A stretch of DNA of 15,436 nucleotides from Ruminococcus flavefaciens (GCA_004554385.1 SFMO01000123.1:1-15436); one strand, 5' to 3'; counted from the first letter of the stretch, positions 7,344 through 14,516 are shown. Notes: generated from the sequence alone by a model not told the origin. Numbers and translations: made by a program.

Positions 7344-8689
7344 TGATGTTAACCAAGGTTTACAAATTTATTATTGAAAACAATATGCTATCAGCCGGCG
7401 ATACAGTAGTATGCGGTCTCTCGGGCGGAGCGGACAGTGTGGCGCTCCTCTGTTCCATGGTTGAATTAAAAGAAAAACTCGGGATAAACGTTGAGGCTCT
7501 CCATGTCAATCACTGTCTGCGCGGAGCTGAAAGCGACGGTGATGAGGCCTTCTGCCGACGGCTGTGCAGCAGACTTGCGATCCCGTTCAGTGCGGTATCA
7601 TGTGATGTAAGAGCCTATTCCGAAAAGAATTCCTTGTCAACCGAGGAAGCCGCAAGAATACTGAGATATGATATATTCAAGGACTGTTCCCACGGTAAAA
7701 AGCTTGCTACAGCTCATAACGCCAATGACAACCTTGAGACAGTTATCCTGAATCTTGCCCGCGGAACAGGTGTGAAGGGCTTGGCAGGTATACCGCCTGT
7801 ACGTGATAATATCATACGCCCACTGCTATCTGTTTCAAGAAATGAGATCGAAGAATTTCTTTCGGAGCGCTCTCAGCCATATGTAACTGACAGTACTAAT
7901 CTCTCGGATGATTATACGAGAAATATGATACGGCACAAAATACTGCCGCTTCTCAATGAGATAAACAGCTCCTCCGTAGAGACTTCTGTAAGATCAATTA
8001 AAACTATTCGCGAGGAAAATGCCTTCATCGACAGCTCGGTAGATGAAGCTATGTCAAGATGCAGGTTCGGCAACAGACTCGAAGGTCTTGATGCTTATCC
8101 GCCTGTGATAAGAAAAAGATGCATTTCACGCCTTCTTGCCGAGAATGATCTTCCCTATTCCCACAAACGCCTTGAAGAGGCAGATCATACTCTTATGAAT
8201 AACGGCAGGATAAATATTTCTGGAAACTTATACCTTTCAGGATCAAACGGTTCAATCGAACTCGTTACAATAGATAATATATCTCATTCGTCCGAATTGA
8301 ACATTGAAGCACCTTTAAACATCGGTATAAACCGAATTTTCGAGAACTGTGAGCTTATTTGCGAGATCGTCGAATGTGATAATTTGAAGAAAATTGAAGC
8401 TGTTCACAAAAAATCCACATTTTATCTCCTTGATTATGATAAAATAAATGGAAGGACTGTTTTAAGAAGCAGAAAATTTGGCGACAAGATCAGACTCAGC
8501 GGAAGAAACTTTACTTCCTCCGTTAAAAAGCTGATAAACGAAACCATTGATGCCGGGATCCGCCCTACCCTTCATTTCATTGAGGATGAATCGGGTACTA
8601 TTTTTGCGGAAGGCATTGGTATAGCTGATCGAGTTGTTCCTGATAACAATACGGTCAGATGTCTTAAAATAATTATTAAAAGACACTAA
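7343..8689 (+). CDS. tilS: tRNA(Ile)-lysidine synthetase TilS
   Basis: ATP-dependent enzyme that converts C34 of the CAU-anticodon tRNA-Ile to lysidine, changing its decoding from AUG to AUA; essential in most bacteria. 448 residues. PP-loop motif SGGADS at 27-32, followed by LHVNHCLRGAES (about 53-64), ANDNLETVILNLARGTGVKGLAGI (the usual HHADDQAET block is here HNANDNLET), and DYTRNMIRHKILPLL. The C-terminal TilS domain shows GDKIRLSGRN and KKLINETIDAGIRP. The start overlaps the dnaB stop (TGATG) and no SD is visible, so translation probably depends on re-initiation after dnaB; a second ATG follows at once (7346). In B. subtilis hprT lies between tilS and ftsH; here ftsH starts 17 bases after tilS. 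Confidence 0.94.
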   Translation: MMLTKVYKFIIENNMLSAGDTVVCGLSGGADSVALLCSMVELKEKLGINVEALHVNHCLRGAESDGDEAFCRRLCSRLAIPFSAVSCDVRAYSEKNSLSTEEAARILRYDIFKDCSHGKKLATAHNANDNLETVILNLARGTGVKGLAGIPPVRDNIIRPLLSVSRNEIEEFLSERSQPYVTDSTNLSDDYTRNMIRHKILPLLNEINSSSVETSVRSIKTIREENAFIDSSVDEAMSRCRFGNRLEGLDAYPPVIRKRCISRLLAENDLPYSHKRLEEADHTLMNNGRINISGNLYLSGSNGSIELVTIDNISHSSELNIEAPLNIGINRIFENCELICEIVECDNLKKIEAVHKKSTFYLLDYDKINGRTVLRSRKFGDKIRLSGRNFTSSVKKLINETIDAGIRPTLHFIEDESGTIFAEGIGIADRVVPDNNTVRCLKIIIKRH

Positions 8690-8706
8690 AGAATGGAGAG
8701 GATAAC

Positions 8707-10614
8707 TTGACACCTAAAAAGAACAAGGGAGTTTTCACCTATCTTATCGTTATTACGATCGCTGTTTTGTGCCTTATTCTTATAAGCTCAAAGCTTAATG
8801 CTAATACCGATAAAACCGAGTATACGACCATTATAAGCTATTTTGACGATTATGAAGTATCATATTACAAGCTTGATCTTGGTACCGGTGATCTCACATA
8901 CAGAATCAATAACGAGGAAAAAGACAGACATTATACCGTTCCTAATGTTAATATCTTCCTTGAAGATACAAAGGACTATCGTAAGGAGTATAACGCAAAT
9001 CACGATGAGCCCCTTAAACAGGATTACATCAAGATCACTGACAGGACATGGCTCTATTCGCTCATCCCTGTTATCCTGACTATACTCCTCGGTATCGCTA
9101 TTCTCTACTTTATGATGAAGCAGAGCGGAGGCGGAAGCAAATATGCTACCTTCGGCAAAGCAAACCTCAAGAACGGTGCAAACGGAAGAAAGGCTACATT
9201 CAAGGATGTGGCAGGTGCTGACGAAGAAAAACAGGAGCTCATTGAGATCGTGGATTATCTTAAAAATCCAAAGAAGTATACCGAGCTTGGCGCAAAGGTT
9301 CCTAAGGGCGTACTTCTTCTCGGACCTCCCGGTACAGGTAAAACTCTCCTCGCACGTGCAGTTGCAGGTGAGGCAGGATGCCCGTTCTTCCCTATCTCGG
9401 GTTCTGATTTCGTAGAGATGTTCGTCGGAGTCGGCGCATCACGTGTAAGAGATCTTTTTGAGCAGGCTAAAAAGCATGCTCCGGCAATAATCTTCATCGA
9501 TGAGATCGATGCAGTCGGACGTCACAGAGGTGCAGGTCTCGGTGGCGGTCATGATGAACGCGAGCAGACTCTTAACCAGCTCCTCGTTGAAATGGACGGC
9601 TTTACAGGCAATGACAGCGTAATTGTAATAGCTGCTACAAACAGACGTGATATTCTTGACCCTGCCCTTCTCCGTCCGGGACGTTTCGACAGACAGATAG
9701 TTGTCGGCTACCCCGATGTCAAGGGACGTGAAGAGATCCTTCTCGTCCATTCAAAGAACAAGCCTCTCGGCCCTGATGTAGATATCAAGCGTATTGCAAG
9801 AACGACCCGCGGCTTTACAGGTGCTGACCTTGAAAATGTGCTTAACGAAGCTGCACTTCTTGCTGCAAGAAATGATCGTCTCTCTATTACAGAAGCGGAT
9901 ATCGAGGAAGCAACTCTTAAGGTAATTGCAGGTCCTGAAAAGAAGTCAAGGATAGTTACTCCTCGTGACAACTTTATAACTGCTTACCATGAAGCAGGTC
10001 ATGCTGTTGCATCATATAACCTCAAAACTCAGGACAGAGTTCATCAGGTAACTATCATACAGCGCGGTATGGCAGCAGGTATGACTATATACCGTCCAGA
10101 GACTGACGATCAGCACCTCACAAGAACAACAATGTTCGAAAATATCATTTCCCTGCTTGGCGGACGCTGTGCTGAGGAATTGTTTACCAACGACATCTGT
10201 ACCGGTGCTTCAAACGATATTGAGCGTGCAACATCTACTGCAAGAAAGATGGTTACAAAGTACGGCTTCTCAAGCAAGCTCGGAACTGTAGTTTACGGCT
10301 CGGATAATGACGAGGTTTTCCTTGGCAAGGACTACGGTCACACCAAGAATTACAGCGAAACTGTAGCTGCTCAGATCGACGAAGAAGTTAAGTCTATCAT
10401 CGACAAGGCTTATGCTAATTGTCTTGAGATACTCAGAGCTAACGCAGATAAAATGCATCTCCTTGCAAAATATCTGATAAAGTACGAGAAGATCGACGGA
10501 GATGACTTCGAAAAGCTTATGAGAAATGAGCTCGAAGTTGATGTTTCTGATATTCCTGATGAGATACCACCTTATGAGAAAGATGAAGGTCAGGATAACG
10601 AAAACAATTTATAA
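8707..10614 (+). CDS. ftsH: ATP-dependent zinc metalloprotease FtsH
   Basis: Membrane-bound hexameric AAA+ protease that extracts and degrades misfolded membrane proteins and selected regulators. TTG start at 8707 with GGAGAGG (8695-8701) 5 bases upstream. 635 residues, normal length. First membrane segment about 10-28, an extracytoplasmic domain about 30-113, second membrane segment about 115-137. AAA domain: Walker A GPPGTGKT (206-213), pore loop FVGVG (239-243), Walker B IIFIDEID (261-268), and the second region of homology ATNRRDILDPALLRPGRFDR (310-329). Protease domain: zinc motif HEAGH (428-432) with Asp504 in GASNDIERAT as third ligand. The tail is acidic (last 30 residues), a common FtsH trait. 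Last gene of the operon, followed directly by an intrinsic terminator. Confidence 0.98.
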   Translation: MTPKKNKGVFTYLIVITIAVLCLILISSKLNANTDKTEYTTIISYFDDYEVSYYKLDLGTGDLTYRINNEEKDRHYTVPNVNIFLEDTKDYRKEYNANHDEPLKQDYIKITDRTWLYSLIPVILTILLGIAILYFMMKQSGGGSKYATFGKANLKNGANGRKATFKDVAGADEEKQELIEIVDYLKNPKKYTELGAKVPKGVLLLGPPGTGKTLLARAVAGEAGCPFFPISGSDFVEMFVGVGASRVRDLFEQAKKHAPAIIFIDEIDAVGRHRGAGLGGGHDEREQTLNQLLVEMDGFTGNDSVIVIAATNRRDILDPALLRPGRFDRQIVVGYPDVKGREEILLVHSKNKPLGPDVDIKRIARTTRGFTGADLENVLNEAALLAARNDRLSITEADIEEATLKVIAGPEKKSRIVTPRDNFITAYHEAGHAVASYNLKTQDRVHQVTIIQRGMAAGMTIYRPETDDQHLTRTTMFENIISLLGGRCAEELFTNDICTGASNDIERATSTARKMVTKYGFSSKLGTVVYGSDNDEVFLGKDYGHTKNYSETVAAQIDEEVKSIIDKAYANCLEILRANADKMHLLAKYLIKYEKIDGDDFEKLMRNELEVDVSDIPDEIPPYEKDEGQDNENNL

Positions 10615-10620
10615 TAATAT

Positions 10621-10650
10621 ATCCCGAAGAGCGATCTTCGGGATTATTTT
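10621..10650 (+). terminator. Intrinsic terminator of the rnjA-ftsH operon
   Basis: ATCCCGAAG (10621-10629) pairs perfectly with CTTCGGGAT (10636-10644) around AGCGAT, followed by TATTTTT. It lies 6 bases after the ftsH stop, giving the long operon a clear end and separating it from the FHA-SEDS-PBP unit. Confidence 0.9.
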
Positions 10651-10657
10651 TGTACTG

Positions 10658-10686
10658 TTGAAATTTACGGCGCAATGTGATATAAT
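10658..10686 (+). promoter_or_regulatory. Extended -10 promoter of the FHA-SEDS-PBP unit
   Basis: TTGAAA (10658-10663), a 17-bp spacer, and TATAAT (10681-10686) preceded by TG-A (10678-10680), an extended -10. Predicted start is near 10692-10694, giving a leader of about 34 bases to the TTG start at 10727. It begins only 7 bases after the upstream terminator. Confidence 0.85.
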
Positions 10687-10702
10687 GAATACATTCGTTA
10701 TA
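10681..10702 (+). promoter_or_regulatory. Palindrome over -10 and start site, operator candidate
   Basis: TATAATGAAT (10681-10690), then AC, then ATTCGTTATA (10693-10702). The arms pair at 9 of 10 positions, the exception being T10684-side versus G10697. The dyad covers the -10 hexamer and the predicted start, where a repressor would block RNA polymerase. The regulator is unknown. Part of the symmetry is forced by the AT-rich -10 box. Confidence 0.45.
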
Positions 10703-10726
10703 AATTATCCGATCGGAGGTTTTCTT

Positions 10727-11146
10727 TTGGAATCACTTGATACGATATTATGTATCGCGGCAGCTGCTGCACTTGATCTTTGTATCTTTGTGCTGCTTAT
10801 GACTGCCTATCGCGAACGCAGATCATCACGAAAAAACTGGCATGAGTTATCACAGGACATGGTGCTGACTGAACAGGGCGTTACATATGAATTAGGCTGC
10901 GATGAGGTGCTTATAGGACGTCATGCTTCAGCAGATATAAGACTGCCTGACCTTTCAGTCTCAAGATACCACGCTATGCTCACTGTCTCTGACGGTGTTT
11001 GGACAATACGTGACATGGGTTCTAAGTCGGGACTCTTTGTCAACGGAAGCATGGTCCGCGAAACCGTTCTTCACGAAAACGACCTTATTACCCTCGGTAA
11101 CCGACGCCTCGTTTTCAGGAAAAGGGGGGCTGACCGTGTACGCTAA
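10727..11146 (+). CDS. Membrane-anchored FHA-domain protein
   Basis: Forkhead-associated domains bind phosphothreonine peptides, so this is probably an adaptor that recruits a phosphorylated partner to the wall-synthesis machinery. TTG start at 10727, chosen for CGGAGG (ending 10719) 7 bases upstream; the open frame extends back into ftsH, but those starts lack an SD and lie upstream of the promoter. 139 residues. One membrane segment at about 6-27, a basic linker (YRERRSSRK), then an FHA domain at about 55-132 with GRH (64-66), SVSRYHA (77-83) and GSKSGLFVNG (98-107). These match the family core: Arg65, Ser79, His82, Asn106 and Gly107. Its stop overlaps the start of the SEDS gene by 11 bases. 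Arrangement resembles FhaB-type proteins of actinobacteria, though orthology is not established. Confidence 0.88.
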   Translation: MESLDTILCIAAAAALDLCIFVLLMTAYRERRSSRKNWHELSQDMVLTEQGVTYELGCDEVLIGRHASADIRLPDLSVSRYHAMLTVSDGVWTIRDMGSKSGLFVNGSMVRETVLHENDLITLGNRRLVFRKRGADRVR

Positions 11147-12428
11147 CCCTGTTGCATATGTTTTTTCTTGTATCTTTGTCCTGATAGCACATATATCCAT
11201 GCTGCTGAATATCTATTTCAACGGAAATTATACCGAAATAAGAGATGTTGCAGTTCTTGGTGCAGCTGTTATAATTCTCGATATTTCGTATTTTATCATA
11301 ATACTATTCTTCAAGCAGGCATCATATGTTCTTGATTTTCTGCTTATTCTCATACTAAATATGAGCTTTATTTTCCAATCCTGCTTTGGCAAGGTCGGAT
11401 TTGATGTCAAGCATCTCATAACCTGTATCGTTTGCCTCGCATCATGTAAATGTGGTTATCTCCTATGCAGGAATCATAAGCTGCTTCAGGATAAAAAGCC
11501 ATATATCTACGGCGGTGTCTGCTTTGTAATGCTGGTCGTACTTGTTTTTACCAGCGCACAGGATATGTGGATCAGGATCGGAAGCTTTGCTATACAGCCT
11601 TCTGAGTTCGCAAAGCCCCTGTTTATCCTTGCCTGCGCAACTTCTATTGCAGATCAGCAAAAAAAGCACAAGCTCCTTACTTTCAGCGTTGTATACGAAA
11701 ATATCGCTCTTCTTGCTCTGACCGCAATAGTATGCCTTGTACAGGTAAAATCACATGACTACGGAAGTCTCCCGACTTTTCTAAGTATCTTTGCAGTCGG
11801 ATTTCTTCTCAGGATCTGCTATCCGAAAGCTAAATTCTCCAGAAAGAAACTTTTCGGAGTCATTGCTCTGATCCTTATATTTGTACTTATAGGACTGAAA
11901 TACGCTCCTGAATACGTTCAGCACAGACTCCATGTTGATATTTGGAGCGATAAGACAGGCGACGGCTATCAGCAGTCACAGGCACTTATCGCCATTGCTA
12001 AGGGCGGCTGGTTCGGAGTTGGTCCCGGAAAAGGCTTTCTCTCAAATGTTTTTGCTTATGAAAACGATATTGTATTTGCTACCATAAGCGAGGAATGGGG
12101 ACTTCTTTACGCTCTGATGGCTATTTTCGCCATACTTGTTATGACTTCCGTTCCTCTTGTCAATCCCACACGCTCTTATTACCACGGCACAATATCCGCT
12201 TGTGTATGTGCAGCATTCATAGTTCAGATGGCTCTGAATATTTTCGGCTCATGCAACCTCATACCATTTACCGGTGTTACCATACCATTTATTTCCGCAG
12301 GCGGAAGCTCACTCATGGTCAGCGGATTCATGGTCGGTATGCTCATGGCGGGCCAATCTCCATCATTTAAAGAGCCCAAAAAGAAAAAGAAGGAAGAAAA
12401 TGTTCCTACATGGAGGTGGCAGGAATGA
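11136..12428 (+). CDS. SEDS peptidoglycan glycosyltransferase, FtsW/RodA family
   Basis: Polymerises lipid II glycan strands in the cytoplasmic membrane, working with a class B PBP. GTG start at 11136, preceded by AAGGGGGG (11122-11129); the longer upstream frame lies inside the FHA gene and gives a non-SEDS N-terminus. 430 residues, about ten hydrophobic segments. SEDS motifs: WIRIGSFAIQPSEFAK (145-160), the loop RLHVDIWSDKTGDGYQQSQ (264-282) with Asp268 and Asp272 as candidates for the essential aspartate, GGWFGVGPGKG (290-300), ENDIVFATISEEWG (309-322, usually TDFIFAVIGEELG), and NLIPFTGVTIPFISAGGSS (374-392). The C-terminal tail is lysine-rich (FKEPKKKKKEEN). It overlaps the FHA gene by 11 bases and the PBP gene by 4. 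Whether it serves division (FtsW), elongation (RodA) or sporulation cannot be told; RodA-like by comparison with the actinobacterial locus. Confidence 0.93.
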   Translation: MYANPVAYVFSCIFVLIAHISMLLNIYFNGNYTEIRDVAVLGAAVIILDISYFIIILFFKQASYVLDFLLILILNMSFIFQSCFGKVGFDVKHLITCIVCLASCKCGYLLCRNHKLLQDKKPYIYGGVCFVMLVVLVFTSAQDMWIRIGSFAIQPSEFAKPLFILACATSIADQQKKHKLLTFSVVYENIALLALTAIVCLVQVKSHDYGSLPTFLSIFAVGFLLRICYPKAKFSRKKLFGVIALILIFVLIGLKYAPEYVQHRLHVDIWSDKTGDGYQQSQALIAIAKGGWFGVGPGKGFLSNVFAYENDIVFATISEEWGLLYALMAIFAILVMTSVPLVNPTRSYYHGTISACVCAAFIVQMALNIFGSCNLIPFTGVTIPFISAGGSSLMVSGFMVGMLMAGQSPSFKEPKKKKKEENVPTWRWQE

Positions 12429-13786
12429 AAAGTATCAGAAGAACCCAGCGTATTATCAGTCTGATCATTCTCCTCTTCATTGCAGGTATGGCTTTTCTTG
12501 TACTGAAGATCAACCATGAAGCTGATTTCTACATGATGAACTCAGATACCCACGAACTCGGTTTTGTATATGACAGAAGCGGTGATGTCCTTTTTGACGG
12601 ATCAGGTCATGGCTCGTATCCCGAAAACTATTTCATCGACGTGGGAAATCTTATCGGTGATGACAAGGGACAGATGACAAATACTCTTGTAGCCAGAAAT
12701 CTTCAGAAACTCAATAATTACAGCTTCAGTGAAGGAATAAAAAAACAGGGCGGAAAGGCAGCTATCTACACAACTCTTGACCATGCAGCAAATCGAGCTG
12801 TATTCAATACATATGGCTATATGGAGGGCTGTGTATCCGCTTATAACTACAAGACAGGCGAAATGCTGGTTTGCGCAAGTCTCCCCTCTCTTGATGTCAC
12901 CAACGGTTATGAAGGAATAGAGAACTTCAAAAACGGAACCCTCTTATCCAAAAATTTCCTGGGAACTGTTCCGGGCTCTACCCAAAAGGTATCAACAGTT
13001 ATCTCAGCTGTTGAAATAATGGGCAGTGCAAAGCTATACTCAAAAAGCTTCAGCTGCTCAGGTAAATACACTAACAAGACGGGCGATGACATAGACTGTC
13101 ATAATATCTACGGTCATGGTACTCAAAATATTCAGGAAGCCTTTGAAAACAGCTGTAATCCCTTCTTCGCTCAGCTTATTGAGGATCCTGATCTTCCTCT
13201 TGACAAGGTCAAAAAGCAATATGAAAAATTGGGATATGTCCTGAACGGCGGCGAGGAGTCGTATATCGATATTAACGGTATACAGTGCTATACTGCTTCC
13301 ACGACCCTTGAAAATTCAAATGAATTCCGTACTCAATGGGGCTGTATCGGCCAGGGTGACACTCTTGTAAGTCCTGTACAGCTTATGATGTGGCAGAGTG
13401 CTATTGCCAACGGTACAGGAAAAATGACAATGCCCTATCTTATCGACCATGTCACCGACCTTAACGGTCACGTCAAAGAAAAAGCCAAAACCAGCTACAG
13501 TGAGAAGCTTTTCTCCGAAAGCACTGCTTCAGCTGTAAAGCAGATAATGCTTACCAACGGCTCTGACAGGTATTCTTACCTTATAAACGGATACACTGTA
13601 GGTGTAAAGAGCGGAACCGCTCAGGTCAGCGAAGGTGCAAAAGAAAATTCACTTCTTGTAGGTTTTGTTGATGATCCGTCCTTCCCTATTGCCTTCTGTA
13701 TCCTTATTGAAGATAAGGACAGCGGATACCTCACTACAGAGCAGGTTGCGCAGGTGCTTCTTGATAATTTAAAAAACAATTATTGA
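12425..13786 (+). CDS. Class B penicillin-binding protein (transpeptidase), PbpA-like
   Basis: Cross-links peptidoglycan stem peptides outside the membrane as the partner of the adjacent SEDS polymerase. ATG at 12425, with GGAGG (12412-12416) 8 bases upstream and an ATGA overlap with the SEDS stop; the in-frame ATG at 12410 overlaps that SD. 453 residues: a basic N-terminus, one membrane anchor (about 10-27), a short N-terminal module (about 35-115) much smaller than the pedestal of PBP2/PBP3, then the transpeptidase domain. Catalytic motifs are intact: STQK (185-188, nucleophile Ser185), SCN (243-245) and KSGTAQ (395-400). Size and domain plan match PbpA of actinobacteria (about 490 residues) and similar clostridial proteins. 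Last gene of its unit; no clear terminator follows before the hpf promoter. Confidence 0.92.
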   Translation: MKSIRRTQRIISLIILLFIAGMAFLVLKINHEADFYMMNSDTHELGFVYDRSGDVLFDGSGHGSYPENYFIDVGNLIGDDKGQMTNTLVARNLQKLNNYSFSEGIKKQGGKAAIYTTLDHAANRAVFNTYGYMEGCVSAYNYKTGEMLVCASLPSLDVTNGYEGIENFKNGTLLSKNFLGTVPGSTQKVSTVISAVEIMGSAKLYSKSFSCSGKYTNKTGDDIDCHNIYGHGTQNIQEAFENSCNPFFAQLIEDPDLPLDKVKKQYEKLGYVLNGGEESYIDINGIQCYTASTTLENSNEFRTQWGCIGQGDTLVSPVQLMMWQSAIANGTGKMTMPYLIDHVTDLNGHVKEKAKTSYSEKLFSESTASAVKQIMLTNGSDRYSYLINGYTVGVKSGTAQVSEGAKENSLLVGFVDDPSFPIAFCILIEDKDSGYLTTEQVAQVLLDNLKNNY

Positions 13787-13848
13787 TGTCAAAACAAACA
13801 AATTATGGTTGGCTCTTTGTGCATTTAAACGAAATTAACAAAAATCTA

Positions 13849-13877
13849 TTGTAAAGCCTCTGATATTATGGTATAAT
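13849..13877 (+). promoter_or_regulatory. Extended -10 promoter of hpf
   Basis: TTGTAA (13849-13854), a 17-bp spacer, TG-G (13869-13871) and TATAAT (13872-13877). Predicted start is near 13884, giving a leader of about 43 bases. The extended -10 and ideal spacing suggest sigma-A use; I see no clear alternative-sigma box. Confidence 0.85.
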
Positions 13878-13887
13878 ATAACCATAA
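13866..13887 (+). promoter_or_regulatory. Inverted repeat over the hpf -10 box, operator candidate
   Basis: TTATGGT (13866-13872), an 8-base spacer, then ACCATAA (13881-13887): a perfect 7-bp inverted repeat spanning the -10 hexamer and the predicted start. A third copy of the half-site, TTATGGTT, lies at 13803-13810, about 40 bases upstream of the -35. It does not match the CIRCE, CtsR or CodY sites I know. The cognate regulator is unknown. Confidence 0.5.
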
Positions 13888-13893
13888 ACTTAT

Positions 13894-13920
13894 GCTTTGT
13901 TTTACAAAGCTTAAAGGAGG
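13894..13920 (+). promoter_or_regulatory. Leader hairpin and strong SD of hpf
   Basis: GCTTTGT (13894-13900) pairs with ACAAAGC (13904-13910) around a TTT loop. Two bases later comes AAAGGAGG (13913-13920), nearly full anti-SD complementarity and 6 bases from the ATG. The hairpin sits at the 5' end of the short leader and may protect the transcript or tune initiation. Confidence 0.6.
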
Positions 13921-13926
13921 AACAAT

Positions 13927-14454
13927 ATGAAAACAACTATCACAGCTAAGAAAATGCAAATCCCAACCAACTTCACAGAGTATGCTGAAAAGAGAATCGA
14001 CTCCCGTCTGGGAAAATTCTTTGGAGAGGACGCTGATGCTAAAATCGTAATTTCTGAGATCAGGACACAGATCGTTCTTGAGCTCACAGTAAAATATAAC
14101 AGCATTATTTTCCGTGCAGAAAGATCTGCCGAGGACAAGTATGTTGCCCTCGATGACGCTATCGACAAGATCATCAGACAGATCCGCAAAAACAAGACTA
14201 AGGTCGAGAAGAAGCTCAAAGATGCTGCCTTCAAGGAGGCATTCGCTTATCCCGTACCTGAAACTGTTGAATACGAGGTCATCAAGCATAAGAAGTTCAA
14301 GATGAGACCTATGGACATTGATGAGGCTATTCTCCAGATGAACCTGCTTGATCATGAGTTCTTTATGTTCACAAATGCAGAAACAGGAATGATCAATGTT
14401 GTTTATAAGCGTGATGACGGCAATTATGCTGTTCTCGAACCTGAAAATGCTTGA
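13927..14454 (+). CDS. hpf: Ribosome hibernation promoting factor, long form
   Basis: Binds the 30S decoding region and dimerises 70S ribosomes into inactive 100S particles in stationary phase or stress. ATG with AAAGGAGG 6 bases upstream; 175 residues, the long-HPF size. The N-terminal HPF/RaiA domain (about 1-100) begins MKTTITAKKMQIPTNFTEYA and has the usual basic helix (DKIIRQIRKNKTKVEKKLKD, 80-99). A linker follows, then the C-terminal dimerisation domain (about 117-175) with KHKKFKMRPMDIDEAILQMN and the strongly conserved NAETGMINVVYKRDDGNYAVLEP. It has its own promoter with an overlapping palindrome and is bounded downstream by a strong hairpin, so it is probably monocistronic and separately controlled. 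Identification is firm. Confidence 0.97.
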   Translation: MKTTITAKKMQIPTNFTEYAEKRIDSRLGKFFGEDADAKIVISEIRTQIVLELTVKYNSIIFRAERSAEDKYVALDDAIDKIIRQIRKNKTKVEKKLKDAAFKEAFAYPVPETVEYEVIKHKKFKMRPMDIDEAILQMNLLDHEFFMFTNAETGMINVVYKRDDGNYAVLEPENA

Positions 14455-14465
14455 TCAATGATAAG

Positions 14466-14492
14466 ATATGCGGGGCTTAATGCCCCGCATAT
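14466..14492 (+). terminator. Strong GC hairpin after hpf, T-poor terminator candidate
   Basis: ATATGCGGGGC (14466-14476) pairs perfectly with GCCCCGCATAT (14482-14492) around TTAAT: an 11-bp stem with seven G-C pairs. The sequence after it (TAAATTTATAAAGG) lacks a proper T-run, so termination may be partial and the LUD gene may depend on read-through. It could instead protect the hpf mRNA 3' end. Confidence 0.65.
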
Positions 14493-14516
14493 TAAATTTA
14501 TAAAGGAGTTTTAAAA

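Noticed and set aside
10526..10726. Longer N-terminus of the FHA protein beginning inside ftsH
   Set aside because: It would cross the ftsH terminator and the unit's own promoter and has no SD. TTG 10727 has CGGAGG at ideal spacing.
10995..11135. Longer SEDS N-terminus overlapping most of the FHA domain
   Set aside because: The extra residues do not look like a SEDS N-terminus, and GTG 11136 has a G-rich SD just upstream.
13787..13926. raiA-motif RNA upstream of the hpf gene
   Set aside because: The leader after the promoter is only about 43 bases with one small hairpin, too short for that roughly 200-nt RNA. Whether the RNA at 1288-1490 belongs to that class needs a covariance search.
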